Part shown: positions 33,476 to 42,793 of the stretch, one piece after another
How the letters are laid out: the number at the start of each line of letters is the position of its first letter
How positions within the stretch are numbered: the stretch's first letter is position 1
Assembly (NCBI RefSeq): GCF_002295065.1
Contig: NZ_NSGG01000005.1
Coordinates: 370,323 to 434,322 of the forward strand
Direction of reading: 5' to 3'
DNA length: 64,000 nucleotides
Origin: Mesorhizobium sp. WSM3859
GTDB taxonomy: Bacteria; Pseudomonadota; Alphaproteobacteria; Rhizobiales; Rhizobiaceae
The notes under the pieces: model-generated
Told to the model about the DNA's origin: nothing
The model's database searches: none
What the model saw: the letters and a program-made list of their open reading frames with translations, nothing else
Position numbers and translations under genes: made by a program

Positions 33476-34842
33476 ACCCGGGTAATTGCCGCCACGTGTA
33501 CGTCCGCCAGTAGTGCGGCCGCGTCTAGTAATTTAGCTTTGCCGTTAAAATCCAGCTTGTCGATAACAGCGCGGATTCGTTTGTTCCGTCGCTCATGCGC
33601 TTGGTTCAAGGCGTCCCTCGCTTCGTAGAAGTCTACTGCAGCCAGAGTGAGGTTGGATGCGTTGCGCATCGCGCCAGCCACTGACACAACGGTTCCCAAA
33701 ACAGGGACTGCACCCGCAGCATCTCCCGCTAGGTCGGTGCCGGCCTGATACGCTTCACTCTTTGCCTCTGCGGCCGCCTTGGTCCAATATTTCGGGATTT
33801 CCGTTGTCACTTCCTGCTCAAATGTGTCCGCCAGCTCCGACACAGCAGCTGCTATATCTCCGGGTTCGATTGCTTCCAATGCCTCACGCTTGTCGGCTTT
33901 TGATATGGCTTCAAGGCAGGTTTGGATGACTTGGTCGTACTTCTCCTGAAAACCCGCCTTCCTAAGGGCACCGCTCAAAAGGTGAACGTGCTTGAAAGAC
34001 AAAGAATCGATAATTTGCGATGGAATCGCTATGGACTGGATCTTATCGAGGGCAGTGGCGAGGAATAACTCCAGAAAGATTGCCTCATCAGTCAGGTGTG
34101 CGTCCTGTTGCCCCGAGAGAAGGACGTCTTCCATCTTGAAATTCGAGAGCGGGCTGAGATCAGTGCCCGTCTCACAGTGGACAACGTTGGTCCCAACCAT
34201 GTGATAGCAGGCCGTTACAAATCGATCTATCGGCGTCCTCGGCCCTTCCGGTAGCTTCGCTACATACTCGCGGATATTGGCACTGGTGCTGAAGTCTAAG
34301 CTCGCAATCTCAGAGGCGAGCTTTTCCCTGTCATCGCGGGAAAAACCGAACTCCTGGTCCAGCTGCCGACAAATCCTTGAGTGATCGCTGCGAAGGCCAA
34401 CGAGAACCATATCTCGAAAGCGAGCACCGACGTCGGCGAGCTCCCACGGCATGACCTGCCGTACCGTTGCCGACAACAACCCGATGTGATCCCCAAGCTG
34501 CTTCTCGGTGATTCCGGCTTTCTCAAATATCTGAGCATCCTCCACGTAGTCTGCGAGGTTGCTCTTGTCTGTCCGAAATGCCGGCAAAATGGCGTCGCCG
34601 GCTATCACATCGGGATATTTCTCAAGTAGCCGCACCCCGAAAGGTGAAACAAGGTGCGTGCAATTCAGAGTAACGAGTCCTTTGGTGATGATCTTTATCT
34701 TCAGCGCGCGCGATGCGATCAGAAGGGAATTTCCCTCATCGTTCTGATCGTATAGCGAAGCTGACAAGTCCGTTGAATACACTCGTGGCCCACGGAGATC
34801 CTCCGCCTTCACCACAGGACGTTCGTCGAAGAAATTGCTCAC
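33472..34842 (-). CDS. Uncharacterised island protein with C-terminal hydrophobic segment
   Basis: A 456-aa protein I do not recognise. The first 330 residues are mixed alpha/beta without known motifs (VYSTDLSASLYDQNDEGNSL, HTHLVSPFGVRLLEKYPDV-like N-terminal part, and a helical middle). Near residues 375-410 a glycine- and alanine-rich hydrophobic stretch occurs (AGDAAGAVPVLGTVVSVAGA), followed by a charged coiled-coil-like segment (NQAHERRNKRIRAVIDKL). This layout resembles proteins that contact membranes, such as pore-forming effectors, but that is speculation. It lies downstream of the GHKL ATPase gene in the same direction, 216 bases apart. Confidence 0.65.
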   Translation of the reverse strand: MSNFFDERPVVKAEDLRGPRVYSTDLSASLYDQNDEGNSLLIASRALKIKIITKGLVTLNCTHLVSPFGVRLLEKYPDVIAGDAILPAFRTDKSNLADYVEDAQIFEKAGITEKQLGDHIGLLSATVRQVMPWELADVGARFRDMVLVGLRSDHSRICRQLDQEFGFSRDDREKLASEIASLDFSTSANIREYVAKLPEGPRTPIDRFVTACYHMVGTNVVHCETGTDLSPLSNFKMEDVLLSGQQDAHLTDEAIFLELFLATALDKIQSIAIPSQIIDSLSFKHVHLLSGALRKAGFQEKYDQVIQTCLEAISKADKREALEAIEPGDIAAAVSELADTFEQEVTTEIPKYWTKAAAEAKSEAYQAGTDLAGDAAGAVPVLGTVVSVAGAMRNASNLTLAAVDFYEARDALNQAHERRNKRIRAVIDKLDFNGKAKLLDAAALLADVHVAAITRV

Positions 34843-35058
34843 CGTTAATGGTCCCCCTGGATTCGCTACACGCCCCTAGCCGTCAAGAAAGGCTGTTGAG
34901 GAATAACATCTCGTGATTGCTATGCGAAGGGCACGTGCACGAGCATGACCATGCCTATGGCGCCATTCTGAAACACGCCCAACAGGCAACCTCAAGCTGA
35001 AACGATCAAAGAATGCGGTGTTAACCAGCGCGACGTCGCTTCTGTCATACAGCAGTGC

Positions 35059-36693
35059 CTAACGGCCTGGAGGCTCCGATACGGGAGTATTGCTTGCTTT
35101 CGACGAGGGTTCTCCAAGCCTGCCTAATATTTTGCTGACGAGAGACTTTGCAGCAGATCGGTTTGTCGAGCACTCATAGATCAAACCAATAATATGCTCA
35201 TATGCAAACCGTACCTGAGGTTTAAATTGCTCAAGAGGGTCTTTAGCGACTAGCTCAACCGAAAGAAGCTCTTCAACGCGAGCGGCCGTTGCATCCGCCT
35301 CAACGCCCAGCAAAACACGAGTCTCCTCCGCTAAGTGCCGTTGAGCAGCAACCCGCCGCATTTGCGAGAGCGACTTGGCAGATGACTCGGCGTGAGCTTT
35401 CCGGCTCGCCCGAGAAAGAGCACCGCGTGCGACTACCTCGGCACTCTCCAGTGCTGCCGATTTATGCAGCTCGAATTCGCGGAGCCACTTGCGCGTAATA
35501 GAACTCTGCCGACAGAGACGCGCGATATCGCGCGCAATCGGAGCGACATGATTTAACACGTTGTCGAGATGAGTATTCTGGTCGTAGTTATCTCGCCTAC
35601 CGTTGGGAACGACCCTCTTGTCAATAAGGTGAACTTCGCCGACGGCCCAAGCATTGAAACGAGGCTCTGGGAAAAGCTCTTCGAGCAGCGTGTGGCCTCC
35701 CACTTGGATGTTGCCACTTCGCATACGCAATCCCTTCACGCCCGCGCGGAGAGGAATGGCGCCAGCATAACCATGATGAAGTATCCACACGAGAGCGGCA
35801 ACGCCTCCGTCGATTCCGGGCACTTCATGAAACTCAAGCTCGGTGTATTTTTCGTTTTCCCCATCCTCGATTTCGATCTGGTCGCGATGTGGACGAAAGA
35901 TTGGTTCGTCCGCGTCGTTGATCCGGACATCAAGTTCCCCCAGTTCAACATACGCTCGCAACGCCGCCGAAATATCCTCTCCGAAACGAAATGAAGGAGA
36001 AAAAGGGACTGGCGCGACTTGAGAGAGATATGATTCGACCTCCTCTTTATTGAGCATGCGATCATTGCGATGCCGAACGACCCCTCTGAGTTCCACCTCG
36101 AAAAACCGATCTGGAAAATTGGCCGGGGAAATGCGCCGCACCGTGACCACATCGCGGACTAAGTCGGAGAGGTCTCCTTGAAGGTCAGCACTTCTCAGGA
36201 TCGACTTAAGCCGACGGCAGTCCCACCGGAGCTCTGAAACCTGCCCGTCTCCCAGCGCGCGTGACCGAAAGAAGAGTTCCTGACAGTAGCCGAGACCGGC
36301 CAAGCGCCCGACACCACGAAACCCACGGGAGGCGGTCCCCCGCTTGGGACTGCTGCCCACATTGCACATTCGGGAGAGGAAGGCCTCCCACGCTAAGCCC
36401 ACTCCGTTGTCACGGATCTTAATCGAACGCGAAACGGGATCGATTGATATGTTCACTCTTCCCCGTTCTCGAGAGGAAAGGAGCTTCGCTGCGCGTGCCT
36501 CGTCAACCGCATCGGCAGCATTCTGTACATATTCGCGGTACACCGTCATCGGATCGACGTACATCGACGTGCTGAGCAGCTCCAGAACGTCCTTACCAAC
36601 GACGATCCGTTCCGGGCCTGGACCCCATTCCGCTTCACTTGCCGTCTTCGTAGCAGCTCTGATTGCGCTAGACACCTGTCCCCGATTACTCAT
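35059..36693 (-). CDS. GHKL (Hsp90-like) ATPase of the island system
   Basis: A 544-aa ATP-binding protein. The Bergerat fold motifs are clear: N-box EYVQNAADA at 54-62, DNGVG at 95-99 and GFRGVGRLAG at 124-133. After the ATPase domain there is a second Hsp90/MutL-like domain (about 240-400) and a charged helical tail. Hsp90-, MutL- and MORC-like GHKL proteins are recurring parts of defence islands. It overlaps the radical SAM gene by four bases (ATGA at 36690-36693), so the two are translationally coupled. Confidence 0.87.
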   Translation of the reverse strand: MSNRGQVSSAIRAATKTASEAEWGPGPERIVVGKDVLELLSTSMYVDPMTVYREYVQNAADAVDEARAAKLLSSRERGRVNISIDPVSRSIKIRDNGVGLAWEAFLSRMCNVGSSPKRGTASRGFRGVGRLAGLGYCQELFFRSRALGDGQVSELRWDCRRLKSILRSADLQGDLSDLVRDVVTVRRISPANFPDRFFEVELRGVVRHRNDRMLNKEEVESYLSQVAPVPFSPSFRFGEDISAALRAYVELGELDVRINDADEPIFRPHRDQIEIEDGENEKYTELEFHEVPGIDGGVAALVWILHHGYAGAIPLRAGVKGLRMRSGNIQVGGHTLLEELFPEPRFNAWAVGEVHLIDKRVVPNGRRDNYDQNTHLDNVLNHVAPIARDIARLCRQSSITRKWLREFELHKSAALESAEVVARGALSRASRKAHAESSAKSLSQMRRVAAQRHLAEETRVLLGVEADATAARVEELLSVELVAKDPLEQFKPQVRFAYEHIIGLIYECSTNRSAAKSLVSKILGRLGEPSSKASNTPVSEPPGR

Positions 36694-38330
36694 CCTGCTG
36701 CTCGCACCTGTTCACGCTTTTGGATTTGAAGGGCAGGTGCAGCTATCTCCGGTTGCTCAAACTCGAGACCTGCATCTTCAACTCGCTCGTCCTCTGCAAT
36801 TTCGCTTCTCACGTCGGCAGCGGCTGTCGCAAATTGCTTCTGCCGTTCCCAAATTGCGAAGAGTTCGCTCTTCGGCTTCGGCACGTAGAACGGCAACACC
36901 CGACGCACGTTCTGATTGGATGTTTGAGCGGCAAGCGATGAGAAATGACGCGGATCGCAGGACGAAAGAAGGGACAGCAATTCAGCTTGGTCCTGTTCAT
37001 CGAGCTTTGAAGCTACCATTTTGTATTCATCAAGCTCCGCTTCTCCGTCGAAGCGTTCATACCAATCCCTGTTGAAAATATAGTCGTGGGGCATTCGCAG
37101 AATGTGATGAAACTCGTCGAGCGTGTCGCCAAACGCGCGCTTGAAAAAGTCTGGGGCGCCGCTCACGACGCCATGCGTAGCTTGGAGAATGATCTGCATG
37201 GACCGCAAGTGGTATCGCGTCCACTTCTCTCCGACGTGACCACGGTCAGGCCGGTTGGTAGGCTGATAACGCATCGGAAAGGACCAGATGCGGATCCCAA
37301 GCTCCTCGTTGAGCGCGACGTTCAGGCGCATCCGCTCGAACAGGTCATCTGGGCTGTCGTGGAAGTTGTAGAGCATATAGTTGGAAAGCTCTGTGAGACC
37401 GAATTCCGCTGCATAACGGATTGATTGTTCGTACGGCTTTCTCACACCGAGGTGATCAAAGGCGATGCGCAGGGGCTTCAGGCAGATAGTCGCCAGCTCC
37501 CGCAAATACATTGGATCCTTGCAAAGAATACGAGCGTCGACGCCTTGATTGAAATCGACACGGCGTTGGACCGGAACTCTCATCCCCTCGCGCGTGAGCT
37601 TAGCGCCAGGCGTGAAGCCGAGATCACGTATTTCGGCGATGATCTCCTTGAAACGCGGCGACGCTACGACATTGTTGTCCATGAGCGTCAGGTCCTTTTT
37701 AGGCCCGTACAACTCATCGATGGCTCGCACGAGTCCTGTGAGGGATTCGGTATCGCGCTGGCCACCCTCAAGCTTGGGGACTCCGCAGAAGTGGCACTTC
37801 CGGATGCATCCCCGCGATGTATAAGCGAAGTAGGCGTCACGGACTGGGTATTTGTAACTAATCTGGTCAAGAATGCTGTAGTCTGGAACCAGGTCCTCGA
37901 TTGGCCGCCCGTTAACGTCGTCGGCGTAGAGCTCCTCTGAAAAATCATCGAGCTGCAAGGCAACGGCCGGAGGCGCGGATAGTAAGCCTTTGATAAACCG
38001 AACTCCTCGCCATCGCCGCTCTTCTAAGAAGCGGTCGTGCATGAGGGAAGCTGCGATTCCGCCAACGAACACTTTGTCCGCTTGACCGTTCGCTACCTCG
38101 ACAGCGAAGTCGATCGTCTGTGCGATCTTTGGATACTCGAATGAGAATAGAGTTGTGACGTAAATGCGATCCCATGCCTGGCCGAGCACAGACCGGTCTT
38201 CCCCTTTTATAAAGCGGACCTGATCTTGTTTGCCACGTGGGCCGTGGTATTGGGCGATTTTCATCAAACCGAGCGGCGGATATTTATTTCGGTACCCAGG
38301 CTCTATCAGCAATATTTTCTTGTTAGGCAT
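36690..38330 (-). CDS. Radical SAM protein of the island system
   Basis: A 546-aa radical SAM enzyme. The N-terminal segment KKILLIEPGYRNKYPPLGLM resembles the start of B12-binding-like domains, though the cobalamin DxHxxG motif is not seen. The [4Fe-4S] ligand motif is CIRKCHFC (C175, C179, C182), followed by a barrel with ATICLKPLRIAFDHLG and ELSNYMLYNFHDSPDDLFERM. This family carries out methylthiolation, methylation or other radical chemistry. Its place between DGQHR and GHKL genes suggests modification of DNA or RNA; this is inference. The start is the ATG at 38330 (MPNKKILL), overlapping the DGQHR stop by eight bases; the frame continues upstream to 38492 as a shadow. Confidence 0.85.
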   Translation of the reverse strand: MPNKKILLIEPGYRNKYPPLGLMKIAQYHGPRGKQDQVRFIKGEDRSVLGQAWDRIYVTTLFSFEYPKIAQTIDFAVEVANGQADKVFVGGIAASLMHDRFLEERRWRGVRFIKGLLSAPPAVALQLDDFSEELYADDVNGRPIEDLVPDYSILDQISYKYPVRDAYFAYTSRGCIRKCHFCGVPKLEGGQRDTESLTGLVRAIDELYGPKKDLTLMDNNVVASPRFKEIIAEIRDLGFTPGAKLTREGMRVPVQRRVDFNQGVDARILCKDPMYLRELATICLKPLRIAFDHLGVRKPYEQSIRYAAEFGLTELSNYMLYNFHDSPDDLFERMRLNVALNEELGIRIWSFPMRYQPTNRPDRGHVGEKWTRYHLRSMQIILQATHGVVSGAPDFFKRAFGDTLDEFHHILRMPHDYIFNRDWYERFDGEAELDEYKMVASKLDEQDQAELLSLLSSCDPRHFSSLAAQTSNQNVRRVLPFYVPKPKSELFAIWERQKQFATAAADVRSEIAEDERVEDAGLEFEQPEIAAPALQIQKREQVRAAG

Positions 38331-39360
38331 TCGCGACGACCCGCAGTTTTGCTTTCTTTCGTGCGTCGCGAATGAGGCCGACCGCTGTCTTAACGCCTCC
38401 CTCGCCACCGAGTCCTTTGAGTGATCCCTCCGTCGACCAATCGAATTCACCGGCAAAGTCGGAGAGTGCTGCCGCAAAGTATCGCTTGTCACACGTCATC
38501 GAAGGCCTGACTTCGTTGTACAAGTCAGCGGCTATATCCATCAGCGCGTAAACTCCGATACCTTTCGTGACGAGGTGCTTCCGGGGATTGGTCCATTGCT
38601 CGGCCAACACGACAGCAACGGCCCGCCAAAAATCCAGGACAATGGTCGCGGCGGCCTCGGCTGATCGGAAGCGGGTAATCTTTGTCTTAGCGAGAAATCG
38701 CTTGATCGACTTTTGCAGGGTCCTTAGCGAGGCTCGCCTTGCCATACCTGAGGTAGCGGCGCCGCCTAAATCGAGCTGATGGCACCAGGGTGATCGAGGG
38801 TCGTTCTTAAGGAAGAGTGCTATGAAGAGTTCCGGCCGGTCGGTTACCAGATCTATCGAGAGTTGGGCGTCGTGAAAATCAAGCAGACTGGTGCTGAGGC
38901 CCTTCGCTTTGCTGTTGATGACGTTGAAGACTTCCATTTCCTCTCGTTCAGACAGGCCAATGAAGCACATAAATGGAAGCTCAATCGCGAGGTCGCCGAG
39001 GTGGCCGAGACGATGTTGGCAATCTACCTGCGCCAACACCTTGCCGACCTCTGAATTGATCCGAACATTTGCCCGCCTTTGATCTAACTTGAGTAGTTGC
39101 CAGGCACTGTCTGTACGCGGTCTCAGATTGAACGTGAGCGGAATGGTGGCGCTGGTTGGCTGGCGGATGTAGCGCCGAAAATCGAGACTGTGCTGGGCAT
39201 TGAACCGACGCTGGTAGCCGCGTCCGGTATCTTCGTCCAAAATATCAGCGAAGCTAATGGCATGCAGCGTGCCAGCAGGCGCAAAGCCGAGCAGAACTTG
39301 GCGCTGAGCACAGCTTCCCAATATGCACTCGAGAATGATCTCGCTCACGGAGCCTCGCAT
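38323..39360 (-). CDS. DGQHR-domain (DndB-like) protein
   Basis: A protein of about 345 aa from the ATG at 39360; a GTG at 39348 (after GAGGCTCC) or a TTG at 39426 are other possible starts. The middle carries QVDCQHRLGHLGDL, a variant of the DGQHR signature of DndB and DpdB, and the surrounding RGYQRRFNAQHSLDFRRYI and IELPFMCFIGLSEREEMEVF match that family. DndB regulates phosphorothioation genes in Dnd systems, and DpdB works in 7-deazaguanine DNA modification. First gene of the leftward DGQHR/radical SAM/GHKL operon. A perfect 29-bp palindrome lies at 39372-39400, immediately upstream of the preferred start. Confidence 0.82.
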   Translation of the reverse strand: MRGSVSEIILECILGSCAQRQVLLGFAPAGTLHAISFADILDEDTGRGYQRRFNAQHSLDFRRYIRQPTSATIPLTFNLRPRTDSAWQLLKLDQRRANVRINSEVGKVLAQVDCQHRLGHLGDLAIELPFMCFIGLSEREEMEVFNVINSKAKGLSTSLLDFHDAQLSIDLVTDRPELFIALFLKNDPRSPWCHQLDLGGAATSGMARRASLRTLQKSIKRFLAKTKITRFRSAEAAATIVLDFWRAVAVVLAEQWTNPRKHLVTKGIGVYALMDIAADLYNEVRPSMTCDKRYFAAALSDFAGEFDWSTEGSLKGLGGEGGVKTAVGLIRDARKKAKLRVVANA

Positions 39361-39645
39361 CGGATGAAGAGCAAACCTGCATTCCAGGAATGCAGGTTTG
39401 AGGGGATACGGCGGCAACTTATCCAATTTTCGCGTCGTTTGCAGATCACGATTTGTTTCAAAAGCTGAAAAGTTTCGGGCGCGGGTTCTTGTCGAGCGAC
39501 CCGCATCGAGTCATTTAACTAATTGATATAGCGACGAGATTTCTCTCAATGGGGTTCGTTTGACTCCGCTGAGCTGAATAGGTTAGTATTGGCTGGTAGA
39601 GGGCAGTACTGGGGTATAATGTTGATACTGGACGGGGAGAGGCTT
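39361..39645. promoter_or_regulatory. Divergent promoter region of the island system with 29-bp palindrome
   Basis: These 285 bases separate the leftward DGQHR operon from the rightward ParB operon. At 39372-39400 a perfect palindrome has 14-bp arms, CAAACCTGCATTCC and its exact complement, around a central A (39386). If the DGQHR gene starts at 39360 or 39348, the palindrome lies in its leader and is well placed as an operator for a dimeric repressor. The rest is A-T-rich and gene-free. Confidence 0.6.
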
Positions 39646-40674
39646 ATGCCGGCACATGGGACATCGCTAACCATCGCGGGATGCGTGGTTGAAGTGACTC
39701 ACGAGTTGATGGCGGTGGACGATGTTCATCTGAACCCCGATAACCCTCGAATAAGGTTTCAAATCCAGCACCGAAAGGGGGGCAAGGCGCTCAATTCCGA
39801 TGAGCTACTTGGACTCATACGGGATCAGCCTGGGTATGACGCTCTTCAGAAGGCCATCCGCAAGGCAGGTGGCCTCTACGAACCTGTGATCTTGCGGCAC
39901 GATGGGCTTGTCGTCGAAGGTAACACCCGCGCCGCCGTATACAAGATGTTGAACAACGGCAATAAAGCTGATCCTCGCTGGACGAAAATGCCGGTCGTAA
40001 GGCTTCCCAGCACAGTGCCTGCTTCAGTGCTCGCGCGGCTCATGGCATCATATCATATTGCGGGAAAGACGGTCTGGCGCCCGTACGCTCAGGCGGATCA
40101 GATCTATCACTTGCGCCACACCTACAATCTGACGCCCGCTCAAATCGCAGATGAAACCCGCATGACCGAGCGCGAGATCGAGCAGTATCTTGAGGCCTAT
40201 GACTATCTCGTCAAGGAGGTGCTGCCGCAGGTTTCAAATGGGAACGGCAGCGACATCTTGGAATCGAAGTTCAGCCACGCGTTAGAATTCGTGAAGCGAA
40301 AAAGCCTCGAACCTTTTCGCAAGAACCCAGACGTTCGGCAGCAGGTGGCAAAGCTCATCGTCGAGAACAAGATCAAAGGTGTCGAAGTTCGCGAGTTGGA
40401 CAAAGTGCTCAAAAGCGAGAGAGCGTCCATCGCTCTCAAAGAGAATGGATTCAAAGCTGCTCGCCAGGTTCTGACGGAGACGGACCCTGTCGCCGAGTCG
40501 AAGACGCTGAAGACGATGAAAGGTCTCGCTCGCTCACTCGGCAAAATGACCCAGCCTGACATCACCTTGCTGAGAACGTCGGACAACGCCCGGCAAGCTC
40601 TCGTCGACCTTTACGAAGCCATCCACAACGTCGCCGCCGTTGCCGGCATCAAACTCGGGGGCAAAAATGCCTGA
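39646..40674 (+). CDS. ParB-like protein 1 of tandem triplet
   Basis: A 342-aa protein with a ParB/Srx-type N-terminal domain: HLNPDNPRIRF (residues 28-38) and the GERR-like motif VVEGNTRAAVYK (EGNTR at 91-95). Then comes a helix-turn-helix-like segment TPAQIADETRMTEREIEQYL and a helical tail. ParB/Srx domains bind CTP, act as nucleases or serve DNA-binding roles. The ATG at 39646 is preceded by GGGGAGAGG. It overlaps the next gene by eight bases. Three tandem non-identical copies make an obligate hetero-complex likely. Confidence 0.82.
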   Translation: MPAHGTSLTIAGCVVEVTHELMAVDDVHLNPDNPRIRFQIQHRKGGKALNSDELLGLIRDQPGYDALQKAIRKAGGLYEPVILRHDGLVVEGNTRAAVYKMLNNGNKADPRWTKMPVVRLPSTVPASVLARLMASYHIAGKTVWRPYAQADQIYHLRHTYNLTPAQIADETRMTEREIEQYLEAYDYLVKEVLPQVSNGNGSDILESKFSHALEFVKRKSLEPFRKNPDVRQQVAKLIVENKIKGVEVRELDKVLKSERASIALKENGFKAARQVLTETDPVAESKTLKTMKGLARSLGKMTQPDITLLRTSDNARQALVDLYEAIHNVAAVAGIKLGGKNA

Positions 40675-41731
40675 TCAGGCGGCTGCGGCCGCAAGCCGCA
40701 GTAAAGGACCAAAGATTGTCGTCGAGCAGGTCGACGAGATCGTTCTCGACGGCATGAAAGTGCAGATCCGCGGTCAGGATCTGCCGGTGGATAATGTGGT
40801 GCTTGATTCAACTAACCCGCGGGTGGCCAACACTGTCGCAGTAGGGAGTTTCGGATCTGGCGAAGCCCTCCAGCAGGGCCTGCGGGATTTGTTGTGGCAG
40901 GATCCCGACGTTCACAACCTCTACAGGTCCGTGTTGGAGAATAAGGGGCTTGTTGAACGCATCATTGTGCGCAGCAACTTGGTCGTGGCCGAGGGCAACT
41001 GTCGAACAGTCGTCTATCGAAAGTTGCGGGATAACTTTCCCGAGAGCCCGCTTTGGAAGACCATTCCCGCACGTGTGTTGCCAGCCGAAATCACAGATCG
41101 ACAGGTGGCAATTTTGCTGGGCGAGTTGCACGTCGGAGGCAAAAACAAATGGTCACCCTTCGAGAAGGCCGGACACATTCACAAACTTTTTAGTCAATTT
41201 GGCATTACCCAAGACGAGATAGCAAAACTCCTCAAAACATCGAAGACCGCGATCAATCATAATATTCGCGCTTTCGATGCAATGAAGAACAAATACCTTG
41301 TCACGTTTTCTGGGCCTGGAGCAGTACATAAGTTCAGCTATTTCCTCGAGCTATTTAAGAAGCCCGAGCTTCGGGACTGGGCGAGCCGCTCCCCGGAAGC
41401 ACTTGATGACTTTGTCCAGTGGGTCGGCAAGGGTAGGATCGCACGTGGCGAAGATGTGCGAGAGCTTCGCGACATCGTGACCAACAGCCGAGCTCTCGCG
41501 GCGTTCAAAGAGCAAGGCCGTGATGCTGCGTTGAAGATCCTGGAATTGGATCGACCGGAACTCACATCTCCCCTTTTCAAGTTGATGATCGAGATGACGG
41601 AAGCACTGGTCGATTCTCGCCTCGATGACATTCAACGGGTTCGCAAGGACACGACAGGCGGCGCGCGAGCCATTGTTCGAAATTTAAAGGAATCGCTCGA
41701 TCGATTTGTCGACTTATGCGAACTCAAATGA
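40667..41731 (+). CDS. ParB-like protein 2 of tandem triplet
   Basis: A 354-aa paralogue of the 39646 protein: VVLDSTNPRVANTVAVG (45-61) and VVAEGNCRTVVYRKL (EGNCR at 109-113), an HTH segment (FGITQDEIAKLLKTSKTAINHNI), and a FSYFLELFKKPEL stretch that recurs in the third copy. The signature residue before R is Cys rather than Arg or Thr. The ATG at 40667 follows a GGGGG run. Confidence 0.82.
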   Translation: MPDQAAAAASRSKGPKIVVEQVDEIVLDGMKVQIRGQDLPVDNVVLDSTNPRVANTVAVGSFGSGEALQQGLRDLLWQDPDVHNLYRSVLENKGLVERIIVRSNLVVAEGNCRTVVYRKLRDNFPESPLWKTIPARVLPAEITDRQVAILLGELHVGGKNKWSPFEKAGHIHKLFSQFGITQDEIAKLLKTSKTAINHNIRAFDAMKNKYLVTFSGPGAVHKFSYFLELFKKPELRDWASRSPEALDDFVQWVGKGRIARGEDVRELRDIVTNSRALAAFKEQGRDAALKILELDRPELTSPLFKLMIEMTEALVDSRLDDIQRVRKDTTGGARAIVRNLKESLDRFVDLCELK

Positions 41732-41743
41732 CGGAGACTTCAA

Positions 41744-42793
41744 ATGGCCCTGGTCTATACGCGTAACATCCAAGGACATTCAGTCCGGCTTGACCTGATT
41801 GAGATCGATCCGGACGAGGTCATCCTCGATGCGAGCAACCCGCGGATTGGATTCTCCATCAGCCAGCTAGGACCCGATCAACGCGGCGACCCAGCTTGTA
41901 CGCTGTTGCTGACGAGCCAAGAGGATACGGAGGCTTTGAAGCGCTCCATCCTGTTGTCGGGTGGCGTCCAAGAACCAATCTACATCCGGCATAACCGTAC
42001 TGTCGCCGAGGGAAATCGCCGCGTTGTTGCTATGCGGTCGGCGAAGGAGGAGTATCCAGGCGACCCGCGCTTCGCAAAAATTCCTGCTTGGGTCATTGAC
42101 CCCGATACGCCAGAACACATCATTCAAGACCTGCTCAATGAAATCCACCTCGGCTCGGTAAGAGGTTGGGCGCCTTATGAGAAGGCTCTGCAGATGCGTG
42201 CTCTCGTGAAGGCAGGTCTCATCGAGGCTGAGGTCGCGGAACGATATCGCATGACTGCGAGCGAGGTACGCCAGCAAATCGAAGCAGCGAATTTCATGGA
42301 TCGGATGTACTTCCCCATCACAGCGGACCCCGCCGATCCAGAACACCGGAGCAAGTTCTCGTATTTTCTCGAATTCACGAAGAACGGCCGCATTCAGTCT
42401 CACTCCGACAAGATCGCGGATCTCCCCGAGCGGTTTGCGCGCTGGGTGCGTGACGAGCGCATCAATACCGGCATGAGAGTCCGCCGGCTGCCGAAGATTC
42501 TGGACGTGCCAGAAGCGACGCGTCTACTCGAAGTCGAGGGATTCGACGCTGCCGAGGAGTATCTCGCGGAGCACAATCCCCGCGAACAGGAACTCTATTT
42601 GCTCTTGGAACGAGCCCGCAGCCGCCTCAAAGACATGTCTGTGAATGAGTTCGTCCAGATTCAAACTAGCCCGGAACGGCTTGCGATCCTGGAGGCGCTC
42701 CAAGTCCAAGTCGAGGAAGTCCTCTCGAACGTGCGAGAATTCCGGAACAACTCCATGAAGCGCATCGACGGAATCTACTCTGGCGCCCGGTGA
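41744..42793 (+). CDS. ParB-like protein 3 of tandem triplet
   Basis: A 349-aa paralogue: VILDASNPRIGFSIS (26-40), the motif TVAEGNRRVVAM (EGNRR at 89-93, closest to canonical ParB), HTH-like ALVKAGLIEAEVAERYRMTA, and FSYFLEFTKNGRIQSH. It lies twelve bases after the second copy and its stop codon overlaps the start of the nuclease gene. Confidence 0.83.
   Translation: MALVYTRNIQGHSVRLDLIEIDPDEVILDASNPRIGFSISQLGPDQRGDPACTLLLTSQEDTEALKRSILLSGGVQEPIYIRHNRTVAEGNRRVVAMRSAKEEYPGDPRFAKIPAWVIDPDTPEHIIQDLLNEIHLGSVRGWAPYEKALQMRALVKAGLIEAEVAERYRMTASEVRQQIEAANFMDRMYFPITADPADPEHRSKFSYFLEFTKNGRIQSHSDKIADLPERFARWVRDERINTGMRVRRLPKILDVPEATRLLEVEGFDAAEEYLAEHNPREQELYLLLERARSRLKDMSVNEFVQIQTSPERLAILEALQVQVEEVLSNVREFRNNSMKRIDGIYSGAR

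Noticed and set aside
39646..42793. Interpreting the ParB triplet as a chromosome or plasmid partition system
   Set aside because: No ParA ATPase accompanies them and the triplet lies in an operon with a nuclease and helicase; a partition role is unlikely.
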